From: an uncultured bacterium
Lineage (GTDB): Bacteria > Patescibacteriota > Minisyncoccia > Phycocordibacterales > UBA918
DNA length: 27,364 bases
Assembly: GCA_913046815.1 (NCBI GenBank)
Contig: CAJWTE010000004.1
Span: 1 to 27,364, forward strand
Direction of reading: 5' to 3'
Position 1 is the first letter of the stretch. Every line of letters begins with the position of its first letter. Made by a program: the position numbers and the translations under genes. Shown one piece after another: positions 1 through 8,138 of the stretch. The notes beneath the pieces were generated by a model that worked only from the letters and a program-made list of their open reading frames with translations, was not told the origin of the DNA and did no database searches.

Positions 1-1761
1 ATACACAATCGGAATTGGTACCCCCCAGTAGCGTTGTCGTCCCACCGACCAGTCACGTAAGCGGTAAGTGTTAGTCATCCGTCCCCCTACCTTCTTTACA
101 ATTTTTTCTTTCGCCTCTTCTGAGTTCATACCATCAAACTTTCCGGAGTTTGTCAGCACACCCTCCGTAACCGAGACTTTGTCGCCCAAGAATGCTTCCC
201 ATGCGCGCCTGTGCCATGACCAATTAATCTGTTTTGAAACCTCCTCTTTATTCAGCCACTCAATAGTATGTTTGCCATCCTCAATTTCTGAATCTACTTG
301 CTCTAAATCAGTTAATTTGATGTGGTAGAAGTTGCTTACTCCCTGCTGATTCTTATTTTTACTATGACGGTAACCAACTGACTTAGTTGTAAATACTGGT
401 TTTTCAGAGATTAATTTGAACTTAGAGAGACCAGTTTCCTCTAAAAGCTCTCTTGCTACTGCAACTTCATCATCCTCACCATCAGTACCACCACCAACAA
501 AGTGAACGAGTGTCCTGTCGCCATCTTGTTCTTTCTGCACTAAGAAAGTTCCACCAGTTGGGTGCTCAATGATTATGTCTATACATGGACGTTCTAATGT
601 CTCCAAATCTTCTCTTGGCGCATCTGCGCCTTCTGCTCTGTAGAAAGGAGCAACGACTTGCCTAACTGGCAAATCAAATTTACGTGCAAAATCTCCATCT
701 CTTTCATCGTGCGCTGGTACAGCCATAATGGCGCCAGTGCCGTAGGAAGCCAGAACGTAGTCTGCTATGTATACTGGAATTTCTTCACCCGAGCCAGGGT
801 TAGTGGCAGTCACCCCTTCCAGCCTCACCCCAGTCTTCTCCTTCGAGTCGTCCAATCTATCCTGCTCAGCCTTTTTCTTGCTTTTATCTATGTATTCATT
901 TACTTCCTGCCAGTTAGTGATCGAATCCTTGATTTTATGCAGTAATCCATGTTCCGGTGCCAACACCAAATAAGTCGCACCATAGAGTGTATCCGGACGG
1001 GTAGTAAACACCTCAACCTCCAACTGTTGGACATCGGATGTCCAACAGTTGAGTTTGAAGGGTAAAATAGCCCCCTGGCTACGTCCTATCCAATGTCTTT
1101 GTGCTTCCTTGATATGCTCCGGCCAATCCAAGTGATCTAAATCATCTACGAGCCTATCAGCGTAATTTGTAATTCGTAACATCCATTGGGGCATTTCCCG
1201 CTTTTCGATTGCGTGCCCACATCGTTCACAAGTGTCATCACTTAGAACCTGCTCATTGGCTATCACTGTATTGCAACCTGGACACCAATTAACTTTACCT
1301 TTTCCTCTATATGCAACACCGTTTTCAAAAAACTTAGTAAACATCCACTGAGTCCATTTGTAGTATTCAGGATCAGTGGAGCTAGTGGTCATGTCCCAAG
1401 AGAAAGCGTTTCCCATGCTTTCCAACTGCTCTCTCATGTGAGCAATATTACTTTCGGTCCACTCGCACGGATTTATGTCCCGCTTAATAGCCGCGTTCTC
1501 AGCTGGTAGTCCAAATGCATCGAATCCTATAGGGAAAAGAACCTGCTTCCCCATCATCCTTTGAAAGCGCACATAGATATCAGGTACTGAGAATGCATGC
1601 CAATGACCAATATGCAAGTTACCAGATGGATACGGCCATTCTACCAGGACATACTCTTTGTCATTTGAATCACTCTTACTCTCAGTATTATAAATACCAC
1701 TCTCCTTCCACTCTTGCTGCCATTTTTTTTCAATTTGGGCACTGTCAAACTTTTTATGCAT
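1..1761 (-). CDS. leuS: Leucyl-tRNA synthetase with inserted NUDIX domain (3'-truncated by window)
   Basis: Class I synthetase that charges tRNA-Leu in the cytoplasm. The frame is open from the ATG at 1761 to the left edge (587 codons, no stop), so the C-terminal part with KMSKS lies outside. Visible parts: HIGH motif (LHIGH, residues 49-53); the zinc-type module with C160, C163, C178 and C181; and the CP1 editing domain, with a YGTGAIMAVPAHDERD motif. The last residues match the conserved RLRDWxVxRQRYWG segment after editing. Between about residues 388 and 525, inside CP1, sits an extra domain with a perfect NUDIX box, G423-x5-E429-x7-R437-E-L-L-E-E-T-G-L445. The editing domain resumes after it (VTEGVLTNSGKFDG), so this is an in-frame insertion. 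I see no Shine-Dalgarno site. LeuRS identity is near certain; the activity of the NUDIX part is unknown. Confidence 0.97.
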   Translation of the reverse strand, partial: MHKKFDSAQIEKKWQQEWKESGIYNTESKSDSNDKEYVLVEWPYPSGNLHIGHWHAFSVPDIYVRFQRMMGKQVLFPIGFDAFGLPAENAAIKRDINPCEWTESNIAHMREQLESMGNAFSWDMTTSSTDPEYYKWTQWMFTKFFENGVAYRGKGKVNWCPGCNTVIANEQVLSDDTCERCGHAIEKREMPQWMLRITNYADRLVDDLDHLDWPEHIKEAQRHWIGRSQGAILPFKLNCWTSDVQQLEVEVFTTRPDTLYGATYLVLAPEHGLLHKIKDSITNWQEVNEYIDKSKKKAEQDRLDDSKEKTGVRLEGVTATNPGSGEEIPVYIADYVLASYGTGAIMAVPAHDERDGDFARKFDLPVRQVVAPFYRAEGADAPREDLETLERPCIDIIIEHPTGGTFLVQKEQDGDRTLVHFVGGGTDGEDDEVAVARELLEETGLSKFKLISEKPVFTTKSVGYRHSKNKNQQGVSNFYHIKLTDLEQVDSEIEDGKHTIEWLNKEEVSKQINWSWHRRAWEAFLGDKVSVTEGVLTNSGKFDGMNSEEAKEKIVKKVGGRMTNTYRLRDWSVGRQRYWGVPIPIVY

Positions 1762-1771
1762 ACGTATGCAT
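1756..1771. repeat. 16-bp perfect palindrome over the leuS start codon
   Basis: ATGCATACGTATGCAT is its own reverse complement. It spans the leuS start codon (1759-1761) and touches the putative -10 box. It could be an operator or a chance palindrome; no regulator is recognised nearby. Confidence 0.6.
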
Positions 1772-1797
1772 TATGCCGATAAGAATTTATTTATCAA
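1770..1797 (-). promoter_or_regulatory. Putative leuS promoter
   Basis: On the minus strand TTGATA (1797-1792) and CATAAT (1775-1770) are separated by 16 bases; each differs from the sigma-70 consensus at one position. The -10 box ends only 8 bases before the leuS ATG, so the transcript would be nearly leaderless, in keeping with the missing Shine-Dalgarno site. Confidence 0.55.
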
Positions 1798-1810
1798 GTT
1801 TTTGTACTGT

Positions 1811-2701
1811 TTAGTAAAAAGGAATAGTCTTTGTTTCAGTGTCCGCTTTGTGTTCAAAACAATACCGACCAGATTCATGGTCCCAGTTGCTATAATTTGG
1901 ATAGCGAGTATCGGAACCGTAGGAGTCAGAAGCAAACTCGGAGCATAATTCGTAAGTATCGTCTGAAAGTATTCGGTATTCCACCTCGCTTCTCACACTT
2001 GCGTCTTCAATGAGAATCTCGGGTACATCAGCTGAAGTCAAGTTAGGAGGTAACTCATCATGTATATATTTATACTGATCTATATAACCTTGTATTGATT
2101 GTAAGGCACTAATTTGATTATCGTCTATTTTTCTTTCCCTCACCTGCGTGGGTGGCTCATTGTGATATATTCCCATAAACACTGCTAGTAAAACGACAAG
2201 CAACGTAAGTACCCCAATTCGCACAGAGGCCTTCTCATTGTCTTGCCAATACTCTTTAGCGTCCATCAAATAGTAATAGAAAGCCGCGGCTACAGTTGCA
2301 CCCAAGACTCCTGCCTTAAGTAAGAAACGTAAGGTTAAATCTCCGCTTAAGTACCCGTAGACCAAACTTACTCCGTCACCTACCATGACTGCTCCTGCGA
2401 CAAACAAAGACAAGTAAATCAACCACTTAGTGAGCGACAAGTACTCAGCTCCTGTTGTACGGCGAGCTTGATTAATAATTCTGGTAAGCCATAAATAAAC
2501 AGGAAATACTATCACTAGAGTGGCAATTGAAAACCGAATGGACTCAGTCGCGCTTTCATATTCCCAGTAGCTATCTGCAGCATCGGGAAACAAAATATTA
2601 ATAAGACTAAATAACAAAACTAAAAAGGTGGTAATAGAAGCATATAAAGCTGCTAACGCCCCCAACTGCATGGCAAAGTGTGCCGCAACGTGATTTTTCA
2701 T
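1811..2701 (-). CDS. DUF5671-like multi-spanning membrane protein
   Basis: Probable inner-membrane protein of 296 aa and unknown function. I start it at the ATG of MKNHVAAHFAMQ because the 29 upstream codons run through a hairpin and a strong extended -10 box, and the family usually begins with this sequence. There are about five hydrophobic segments in the first 180 residues, including the pattern FPDAADSYWEYESATESIRF and a VFPVYLWLTR helix. A soluble tail with ExPPTQVRERKIDDNQISALQ follows and ends in a part resembling a pseudopilin-like globular tail. This layout matches DUF5671 proteins that I know from Parcubacteria genomes. Family assignment is from memory, not a search. Confidence 0.8.
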   Translation of the reverse strand: MKNHVAAHFAMQLGALAALYASITTFLVLLFSLINILFPDAADSYWEYESATESIRFSIATLVIVFPVYLWLTRIINQARRTTGAEYLSLTKWLIYLSLFVAGAVMVGDGVSLVYGYLSGDLTLRFLLKAGVLGATVAAAFYYYLMDAKEYWQDNEKASVRIGVLTLLVVLLAVFMGIYHNEPPTQVRERKIDDNQISALQSIQGYIDQYKYIHDELPPNLTSADVPEILIEDASVRSEVEYRILSDDTYELCSEFASDSYGSDTRYPNYSNWDHESGRYCFEHKADTETKTIPFY

Positions 2702-2707
2702 TCGTTT

Positions 2708-2716
2708 ATTATAGCA
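2708..2716 (-). promoter_or_regulatory. Extended -10 box upstream of the DUF5671-like gene
   Basis: Minus-strand TGCTATAAT is a perfect extended -10 element placed 6 bases before the chosen ATG (2701). No good -35 box is present. It supports the chosen start and suggests a leaderless transcript. Confidence 0.45.
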
Positions 2717-2719
2717 GAA

Positions 2720-2740
2720 GCCGCCCCACAAAGGGACGGC
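2720..2740 (-). terminator. GC-rich hairpin after the EEP gene
   Basis: Minus-strand GCCGTCCC pairs with GGGGCGGC (8 bp with one G-U) around a 5-nt loop. It lies just after the stop of the 2757-3656 gene and is preceded by a second small hairpin (2745-2758, GACGC/GCGTC) overlapping that stop. There is no real T-run, so termination strength is uncertain. Confidence 0.4.
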
Positions 2741-2756
2741 CAAGGACGCTTGTGCG

Positions 2757-3656
2757 TCAAAGATCAAGTTCCACGAAGTAAGCGGCATGATCGGAGGGGG
2801 TGTGCATGTCCACGTACACTTTTGTCACAGAAGGTACGAGTTTGGACGAGACAATACCAAAGTCAGCTTCGCGGTGTGGCTTGCTGGCAGGATAGAACTT
2901 GGTCCGAGTCTCCTTGAGACCAAACTCATGGTTCAGGCATACTCCTGAGCCATTTGCACCAAAGACTCCTTGGCACCGTAGATTTTTTAAGGCCTGCATT
3001 CCGGTGACATAGTTCAAATCGCCGAGAAGCAGGACATTCTGCTCCGCATGGTCGCCAAGTTGCCCCACCTGACCCATCAGAAGGCGGTTAAGCCCCTGGT
3101 TGTACTCAAGCCTGGCCGGTAGATCAACTTTTCCCCGTACCGACCATGGTCCATGGGTATTAGCCACCACGAGGGAGGAGTTACCCACATAGACCGTAAC
3201 AGCCTGCGCAGACTTAGCAGACAAGCCGCCAGTCCAAGTGCCATCCTCTTTTTGCACCTCATTGTTTTGTTCACTGAATTGGCGATAGACCACTTCGCTT
3301 GCCTGACTTGCAACAACGAGTTGACTCCCTTCACGAACAAACATGGCCTGGCCATATGCAACATCAACATCCCGCGCGCATACATCATGATAATGACCCA
3401 CGATTTGCGGAGCGAACCAAGACGTATAGCCTGGAAGTGCTTCTCCCAACTCCTCAAAAAGATGAGGCCTGATAGGGGTGGAGTTGTAGCCTGGCCTGTC
3501 GTTCAAGTCGACCTCTTCTGGAAGACTGGGGTCAAAAGACCGGTGGACTTCCTGAAAAAGGATGATCTCGGGCTGCTTGTGCTCACCTAAAGCACGAACG
3601 TAGTCCAGAAAGCCAGGACGGCCGCCCCGTTCTGTATTGATTGAGCAAATAATCAT
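2757..3656 (-). CDS. Endonuclease/exonuclease/phosphatase (EEP) family protein
   Basis: Predicted metal-dependent phosphoesterase of 299 aa with the DNase I/EEP fold; the substrate is unknown. Motifs in order: an N-terminal SINTERGG strand with the metal-site Asn, ILFQEVH with the catalytic Glu, VVANTHGPW, LLLGDLNY (GDxN motif) and the C-terminal PSDHAAYFVELDL, which holds the Asp-His pair. A GTG codon lies directly before the ATG at 3656, but AGGAGG ends 5 bases before the ATG and only 2 before the GTG, so the ATG is the start. No signal peptide or membrane segment is seen, so it is probably cytoplasmic. It could act on nucleic acid, a phospholipid or a nucleotide. Confidence 0.85.
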   Translation of the reverse strand: MIICSINTERGGRPGFLDYVRALGEHKQPEIILFQEVHRSFDPSLPEEVDLNDRPGYNSTPIRPHLFEELGEALPGYTSWFAPQIVGHYHDVCARDVDVAYGQAMFVREGSQLVVASQASEVVYRQFSEQNNEVQKEDGTWTGGLSAKSAQAVTVYVGNSSLVVANTHGPWSVRGKVDLPARLEYNQGLNRLLMGQVGQLGDHAEQNVLLLGDLNYVTGMQALKNLRCQGVFGANGSGVCLNHEFGLKETRTKFYPASKPHREADFGIVSSKLVPSVTKVYVDMHTPSDHAAYFVELDL

Positions 3657-3735
3657 CACTGCCTCCTCGTATGTTTTGCGCCTGATTACGCCAGTTCATC
3701 TGAAGCTACTTTAACTTTTCCTAGGTAAAATGCAA

Positions 3736-4836
3736 CTATGAATGCAAAAACTCCATCACGTCCCCATCTTTTACCATATACTCTTTTCCTTCAGTGCGTA
3801 TTTTTCCTGATTCCTTTGCAGCAGATTTAGACCCAGCGCTTACAAGGTCATCGAAGCCTACCACCTGAGCTCGAATAAATTTATCCTGAAAATCGGTGTG
3901 TATGGCAGCTCCAGCCTCAGGCGCTGTATCACCCTCCTCTATGGTCCATGCTCGCGTTTCTTTTTCACCGGTAGTGAAGTAGGAAATTAGTCCTAAGAGC
4001 CTATACGAAGCTTTTATAAGTGTATCTATGCCGTTACTTTGTGTACCGTACTCCCGCCGAAAGTCGTTTTTCTCGTCCTCCTGCAAATCTTTAAGCTCAT
4101 GCTCTACTCCCGCATCGACTATCACGTACACTGAATTTGTTTCTTCGAAGAAGCTGAGTAGTTCTTGCCAGCGGTCGTCATTATTGTCGTCCAGATTAAA
4201 TGCTCCTTGCTTCTTATTACAAACATACAAAAATGGTTTGAGAGTTAAGAGTCGCAGTTCTTTTGCCAATTCTTTTTCGTTATTGGTCATATCGAGAGTG
4301 TTGGCAAGTTGTCCTCCTTCCAAATGAGGAAGGAGTCGTTCCAGAATACTCTTCAACTCAACAGATTTTTTATCTCCACTTCTGACATCTCTCACAATAC
4401 TCTGCATACGCTTGCTCACGGACTCCGCATCAGCCATGATAAGTTCGAGATTGATTGTCTCTATGTCGCTCATTGGGTCTACCACTCCAGACACATGATG
4501 GACATCTTCATCCTCAAAAATACGAACTACTTCGGCCACCATGTCTGTTTCGCGGATGTTGGCTAGAAATTTGTTTCCCAACCCTTCCCCAACAGAGGCA
4601 CCTTTCACCAAGCCTGCTATATCAACAAACTCAACAATGGCCGGAATCACTCTCTCTGACTGACTAATCCTCGCTAGAGTGGCCAGCCTGTTGTCCGGCA
4701 CTTCCACCATACCCACTGAAGGGTCGATGGTACAGAACGGATAGTTTTCAGCTGGCGCTGACTTTCTAGTGAGAGCATTAAAAAGCGTGGACTTCCCCAC
4801 ATTTGGCAAACCAACAATTCCTACTGAAAGATTCAT
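3736..4836 (-). CDS. ychF: YchF/OLA1-family ribosome-associated ATPase/GTPase
   Basis: Obg-related P-loop protein, 366 aa (the family is usually about 363), that binds ribosomes and is linked to translation and stress. Visible: Walker A GLPNVGKS (residues 9-16), switch region NYPFCTIDPS, G3 motif DIAGLVKGAS (72-81), a central coiled-coil arm and the C-terminal TGS-like domain starting near RAWTIEEGDTAPEAG. The nucleotide-specificity motif, NxxE in ATP-using YchF proteins and NKxD in ordinary GTPases, reads NKKQ here (207-210), so preference for ATP or GTP cannot be read off. It stands alone, with short spacers on both sides. Confidence 0.95.
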   Translation of the reverse strand: MNLSVGIVGLPNVGKSTLFNALTRKSAPAENYPFCTIDPSVGMVEVPDNRLATLARISQSERVIPAIVEFVDIAGLVKGASVGEGLGNKFLANIRETDMVAEVVRIFEDEDVHHVSGVVDPMSDIETINLELIMADAESVSKRMQSIVRDVRSGDKKSVELKSILERLLPHLEGGQLANTLDMTNNEKELAKELRLLTLKPFLYVCNKKQGAFNLDDNNDDRWQELLSFFEETNSVYVIVDAGVEHELKDLQEDEKNDFRREYGTQSNGIDTLIKASYRLLGLISYFTTGEKETRAWTIEEGDTAPEAGAAIHTDFQDKFIRAQVVGFDDLVSAGSKSAAKESGKIRTEGKEYMVKDGDVMEFLHS

Positions 4837-4875
4837 GACGCTAAGTTACAATGCTGTTCTAGAAATAACAAACTA

Positions 4876-5454
4876 CTAAGACGCTTTTTCGCCCAGTTTT
4901 GCCACTTCTTGCAACCACTTATCTCTACAAGCTTCGTCTACCTTCTCGCATGGACCGTACACAGAGACCTTAGTTTTAATACCAGCAAACTCCAATATCC
5001 CGTGTTGAATCTCGTTGGTAAAATCTCCGTACCTCCACCAGGTTTTTAGAGGACTAATTGTCCCAGCTGTCACCACTACTCTCGCTGACTTACCTTTTAA
5101 ATGTTGCTCAATTTTTTTGGTTTGTTTGTTAAAGTTGAAAGCAAAACCGGGAATCCAAAACCTATCGAACAAACCTTTTAGAAGTGCGGGCATAGTATTC
5201 CACCAATTCGGGTAGAATAAAGCAATATGATCTGCCCAACGGAAAGACTCTTGTAGCTGCAGCAGGTCGGGCTCAAGCTCTTGTATGACCTTATATCCTT
5301 TATGCAAAATAGGATCAAAGCTAAGTTCACCCAGATTAACTCTTCTAACTTCGTGTCCTGCATTGCGACTTGAAGTTTCATACGCGGTAGCCATTGCGCC
5401 CGAGTATGTCTCTGCATCGGGGTGACCTAAAAGAATCAAGACTTTTTTACTCAT
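4876..5454 (-). CDS. NAD(P)H oxidoreductase, flavodoxin-like fold
   Basis: Predicted FMN- or FAD-dependent NAD(P)H:quinone-type reductase (MdaB/KefF group, Flavodoxin_2), 192 aa. It opens with a beta strand and a phosphate-binding loop, VLILLGHPDAETYSGAMA. It contains the family signature YPNWWNTMPALLKGLFDRFW (about residues 81-100), where canonical members read YPxWWxxxPAxLKGxxDRV, and then PGFAFNF. A TAGTGT-like or kinase domain is absent. Its ATG follows the stop of the upstream 104-aa gene after a single base (TAG-T-ATG), so translation is probably coupled. The physiological substrate is unknown. Confidence 0.88.
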   Translation of the reverse strand: MSKKVLILLGHPDAETYSGAMATAYETSSRNAGHEVRRVNLGELSFDPILHKGYKVIQELEPDLLQLQESFRWADHIALFYPNWWNTMPALLKGLFDRFWIPGFAFNFNKQTKKIEQHLKGKSARVVVTAGTISPLKTWWRYGDFTNEIQHGILEFAGIKTKVSVYGPCEKVDEACRDKWLQEVAKLGEKAS

Positions 5455-5455
5455 A

Positions 5456-5770
5456 CTATCTTATTGAACCATCAGGGTTAAATTTACCAGCAGTGGGAGC
5501 TCCTTGCATTTGCAACATTTTCTTTTGCATCTCAGGACTCATAGAACCTGCAATTTCAGCTTGATATTTCGGCAATACCTTCATTGCTGCAGCCATTTGG
5601 TTATTACCATTTGTTTTCAATTCTTCCTGCATCTCTTTTGCTATCTTTTGAAATAACTCAGGATTTTTCTCAACTAATTCCAGGATCATTTCTTGCTGAT
5701 CAGCTGGCGCGTCCTTCATTTGGGACTTAAGCATTTTTTTCAATGCCGCTTGCTTTAATTTTCCAAACAT
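5456..5770 (-). CDS. Unknown small charged, Met-rich helical protein
   Basis: 104-aa soluble protein that I do not recognise. It is rich in Met, Lys, Gln and Glu. The first two thirds look fully helical (KKMLKSQMKDAPADQQEMIL, then LVEKNPELFQKIAKEMQEEL), and it ends in a flexible Gly/Pro-rich tail (GAPTAGKFNPDGSIR). Helix-turn segments like NPELFQKIAKEMQ recall STI1-type repeats, but this is only a resemblance. A promoter sits 8 bases before the ATG, and the oxidoreductase gene follows one base after its stop, so the two form a small operon. Confidence 0.75.
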   Translation of the reverse strand: MFGKLKQAALKKMLKSQMKDAPADQQEMILELVEKNPELFQKIAKEMQEELKTNGNNQMAAAMKVLPKYQAEIAGSMSPEMQKKMLQMQGAPTAGKFNPDGSIR

Positions 5771-5778
5771 ATTTGCCT

Positions 5779-5806
5779 ATTCTAACAACAATTGCTAGTA
5801 ACTCAA
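5779..5806 (-). promoter_or_regulatory. Putative promoter of the 104-aa gene / oxidoreductase operon
   Basis: Minus-strand TTGAGT (5806-5801), a 16-base spacer and TAGAAT (5784-5779). The -10 box ends 8 bases before the ATG at 5770, and the -35 box overlaps the end of the upstream 170-aa gene. Confidence 0.5.
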
Positions 5807-6315
5807 ACTCTCTCTTTCCGAAGCCAAATCATCACCCCATTGACCACCACCAAAAAGACCGCAAACAAAGACATGTATCCTAGAAGGAATACTTCAAAGC
5901 TAAAGTTCAGTATACCTAATGGTACAAGAGAGGCCAACAGCCCTAAGGTATACCAGCTGGCTGCCTGTAGTGCCGGACCAACTGTACTCGGCACTACTTT
6001 GGCTGTCATTAAAATTGCATTGACATACAAAGCAGACAACAAAAGTGCCGCGCTGTAGGCATGAGCGGATTCGTAGTAGTAACTTTCCATTCCGGCATAA
6101 CCAAGTAATACTTGAGCTAGATAAGCAATAAGTATCAGTACCATTGCCACCCGCAGCACAACGTAAACCACCCCCAACATCCCTCTCTCCGTCTCATCGA
6201 TTTCACCGTCCCAAATCGCCTTAAAAAAATGTAAAATAGCAAGAGTGGAACTCCCTACTCCCAAACTGATTGCAAGGTTTAGAGTAATAGAACTACCGAT
6301 GAACAACGCTTCCAT
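5803..6315 (-). CDS. Unknown membrane protein with about five helices
   Basis: 170-aa hydrophobic protein without a recognised family. Helices can be placed at about residues 8-30, 46-70, 86-104, 115-133 and 138-163. A charged loop (WDGEIDETERG) follows the first helix, and a basic C-terminus (WLRKERV) suggests a cytoplasmic end. It lies 79 bases after atpC and is probably separate from the atp operon, since a TAGAAT box (6327-6322) sits 6 bases before its ATG. No catalytic motif is visible, so no function is proposed. Confidence 0.75.
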   Translation of the reverse strand: MEALFIGSSITLNLAISLGVGSSTLAILHFFKAIWDGEIDETERGMLGVVYVVLRVAMVLILIAYLAQVLLGYAGMESYYYESAHAYSAALLLSALYVNAILMTAKVVPSTVGPALQAASWYTLGLLASLVPLGILNFSFEVFLLGYMSLFAVFLVVVNGVMIWLRKERV

Positions 6316-6394
6316 GTCATTATTCTATCCTAGGTTAGCACTTAGTTTTTAAGTTACTAACGCATACTTATAACCTATTAGTTGATGCCCAAAA

Positions 6395-6646
6395 CTAAAT
6401 TAATACTGTGGCGTGATTGTTCGAGATTTCCAAAATACCTCCCTCAATTTCCATTTTTACTTTCTCTTCCCCAGCCTTGTTAATAGTCAACACACCAGAT
6501 TTTAAGGGTGAAATAAGCGCTTCATGATCAGCCAAAACTTCCATCTCTCCTTCAGCGCCTGGTACGTGGACTGAAAGTACATCCCCGTCAAATACTGGTG
6601 CGTCTACCTTGCTTACAGTCAACTTTAATAACTTTTGCTCTGACAT
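6395..6646 (-). CDS. atpC: ATP synthase epsilon subunit, short form
   Basis: Central-stalk subunit of F1 that links gamma to the c-ring. At 83 aa it contains only the N-terminal beta-sandwich (LKLTVSKVDAPVFDGDVLSV, then PGAEGEMEVLADHEALISPL, which matches the GxxGxxxVLxxHxPL pattern). It stops just after the last strand. The C-terminal two-helix domain, which inhibits ATP hydrolysis in the usual 130-140 aa form, is absent. It begins 12 bases after the atpD stop and is the last gene of the atp operon. Confidence 0.93.
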   Translation of the reverse strand: MSEQKLLKLTVSKVDAPVFDGDVLSVHVPGAEGEMEVLADHEALISPLKSGVLTINKAGEEKVKMEIEGGILEISNNHATVLI

Positions 6647-6658
6647 AGTTTAATGCCG

Positions 6659-8026
6659 TTAATTTACTTCTTCAATTGAACCTTTCATGTAAAAGTCCTG
6701 CTCACCTTTGTCATCGTGCTTACCATCCAAGATCTCGGCAAAGCCGCGGATAGTATCTTCGAGTTTGACATACTTACCAGGTGAGCCGGTAAATACTTCT
6801 GCAACGGAAAATGGTTGCGATAGAAAACGTTGAATTTTGCGTGCTCGATACACGGTTTGTTTATCATCTTCTGACAGTTCCTCAATACCAAGTATAGCAA
6901 TGATGTCTTGTAGATCTTTATAGCGTTGCAGTACAAGCTTTACACCTTGCGCTACTCGATAGTGTTCTTCGCCAACAATATTTGGATCCAAAGCAGTTGA
7001 ATTACTTTCCAACGGATCAATGGCCGGGTAAATACCCAACGATGCAAGTTGGCGGGAAAGCACTACAGTTGAGTCTAGGTGAGAGAAGGTTGTGGCTGGC
7101 GCAGGGTCTGTAAGGTCGTCAGCTGGTACGTATACGGCCTGAACAGATGTAATCGATCCTTTTTTAGTAGAAGTAATTCGCTCTTGCATTTTACCCATTT
7201 CCTCTGCCAGTGTTGGCTGATAACCCACTGCAGAAGACACTCGTCCAAGTAGCGAAGACACTTCCTGGCCGGCTTGAGTGAAGCGGAATACATTGTCCAT
7301 AAAAAACAGGACGTCCTTCCCTTCTCCTTCGTCACGCAATGCCTCTGCCATAGTAAGGCCGGTTAGACCTACTCTAGCTCTAGAACCTGGTACTTCGTTC
7401 ATTTGTCCAAACACAAGCGCGGTTTTATCGAGGACTCCAGATTCCTTCATTTCGTGATAAAGGTCATTTCCTTCTCGCACTCGTTCTCCTACACCAGCAA
7501 ATACAGAGTAGCCTCCGTGATTAGTGGCTACGTTATTGATCAGCTCGGTGATGAGGACGGTTTTACCTACACCAGCTCCTCCAAAGAGACCGACTTTACC
7601 ACCTTTGATGAAAGGTGCGAGTAAGTCAACAGACTTGATACCGGTTTCAAACACTTCAGTCTTCGTGGATTGATCCACAAACTTTGGAGCTTCCTGATGA
7701 ATACCTTTTGTATCACCTGTTAACTGCCCCTTTCCGTCAAGAGCTGTGCCTAAGACGTTGAAAAGTCTGCCAAGTGTTTGTTCACCAACTGGCACTGAGA
7801 TAGCCGCTCCAGTGTCCTTCACTTCCATTCCTCGTGTTAGGCCTTGTGTATCTTCCATAGAGATGGCTCGTACTCTATCAAGTCCTATATGTTGTGCGAC
7901 TTCTAGTACGACACTCTGACCATCCTTTTCTACAGTCAAGGCGTTTAACAGAGCTGGTACTCCATCCTCTTTAAAGTGAATGTCCACTACGGGGCCCACT
8001 ATTTGTGTAATGATTCCTGTTTTCAT
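6659..8026 (-). CDS. atpD: ATP synthase beta subunit
   Basis: Catalytic F1 subunit, 455 aa, close to the family length. Walker A GGAGVGKT lies at residues 149-156; GERVREG, with the catalytic Glu, and the Walker B strand ending in FFMDN follow. The next segment reads FRFTQAGQE, where most members have FRFTQAGSE. The C-terminal helical domain contains the DELSEED-equivalent motif as IEELSEDD. The N-terminus GIITQIVGPVVDIHF fixes the start. It follows atpG after an unusually long spacer (274 nt) that holds structured repeats, so its expression may be set separately. Confidence 0.98.
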   Translation of the reverse strand: MKTGIITQIVGPVVDIHFKEDGVPALLNALTVEKDGQSVVLEVAQHIGLDRVRAISMEDTQGLTRGMEVKDTGAAISVPVGEQTLGRLFNVLGTALDGKGQLTGDTKGIHQEAPKFVDQSTKTEVFETGIKSVDLLAPFIKGGKVGLFGGAGVGKTVLITELINNVATNHGGYSVFAGVGERVREGNDLYHEMKESGVLDKTALVFGQMNEVPGSRARVGLTGLTMAEALRDEGEGKDVLFFMDNVFRFTQAGQEVSSLLGRVSSAVGYQPTLAEEMGKMQERITSTKKGSITSVQAVYVPADDLTDPAPATTFSHLDSTVVLSRQLASLGIYPAIDPLESNSTALDPNIVGEEHYRVAQGVKLVLQRYKDLQDIIAILGIEELSEDDKQTVYRARKIQRFLSQPFSVAEVFTGSPGKYVKLEDTIRGFAEILDGKHDDKGEQDFYMKGSIEEVN

Positions 8027-8062
8027 AATGTGTGCTTAATAATTAATGTGTTTGAACTCAGT

Positions 8063-8138
8063 ACCACTGAGTGGTGAAGCCTCATAAAGCCCTCTGCCAC
8101 TTAGTACTACTCATAAACCTCTGTCACTTAAGGGTCTA
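8063..8138. repeat. Degenerate tandem repeat in the atpG-atpD spacer
   Basis: Two 29-base units at 8081-8109 and 8110-8138 share CTCATAAA, then CCTCTG[C/T]CACTTA, then CTA. A further degenerate copy around 8056-8080 contains a small hairpin, ACCAC-TGA-GTGGT (8063-8075). The function is unknown. It sits between the structured RNA element and the atpD start. Confidence 0.6.

Noticed and set aside
190..600. A separate NUDIX gene next to leuS
   Set aside because: The reading frame is continuous with leuS on both sides and there is no stop, start or spacer.
657..680. A third uvrA-type operator (CTAACTGGCAAAT) in leuS
   Set aside because: Only a partial half-site inside coding sequence with no inverted partner.
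3077..3590. Frames of 126 and 145 codons overlapping the EEP gene
   Set aside because: Both are shadows of the EEP gene, which has all family motifs and a good ribosome site.
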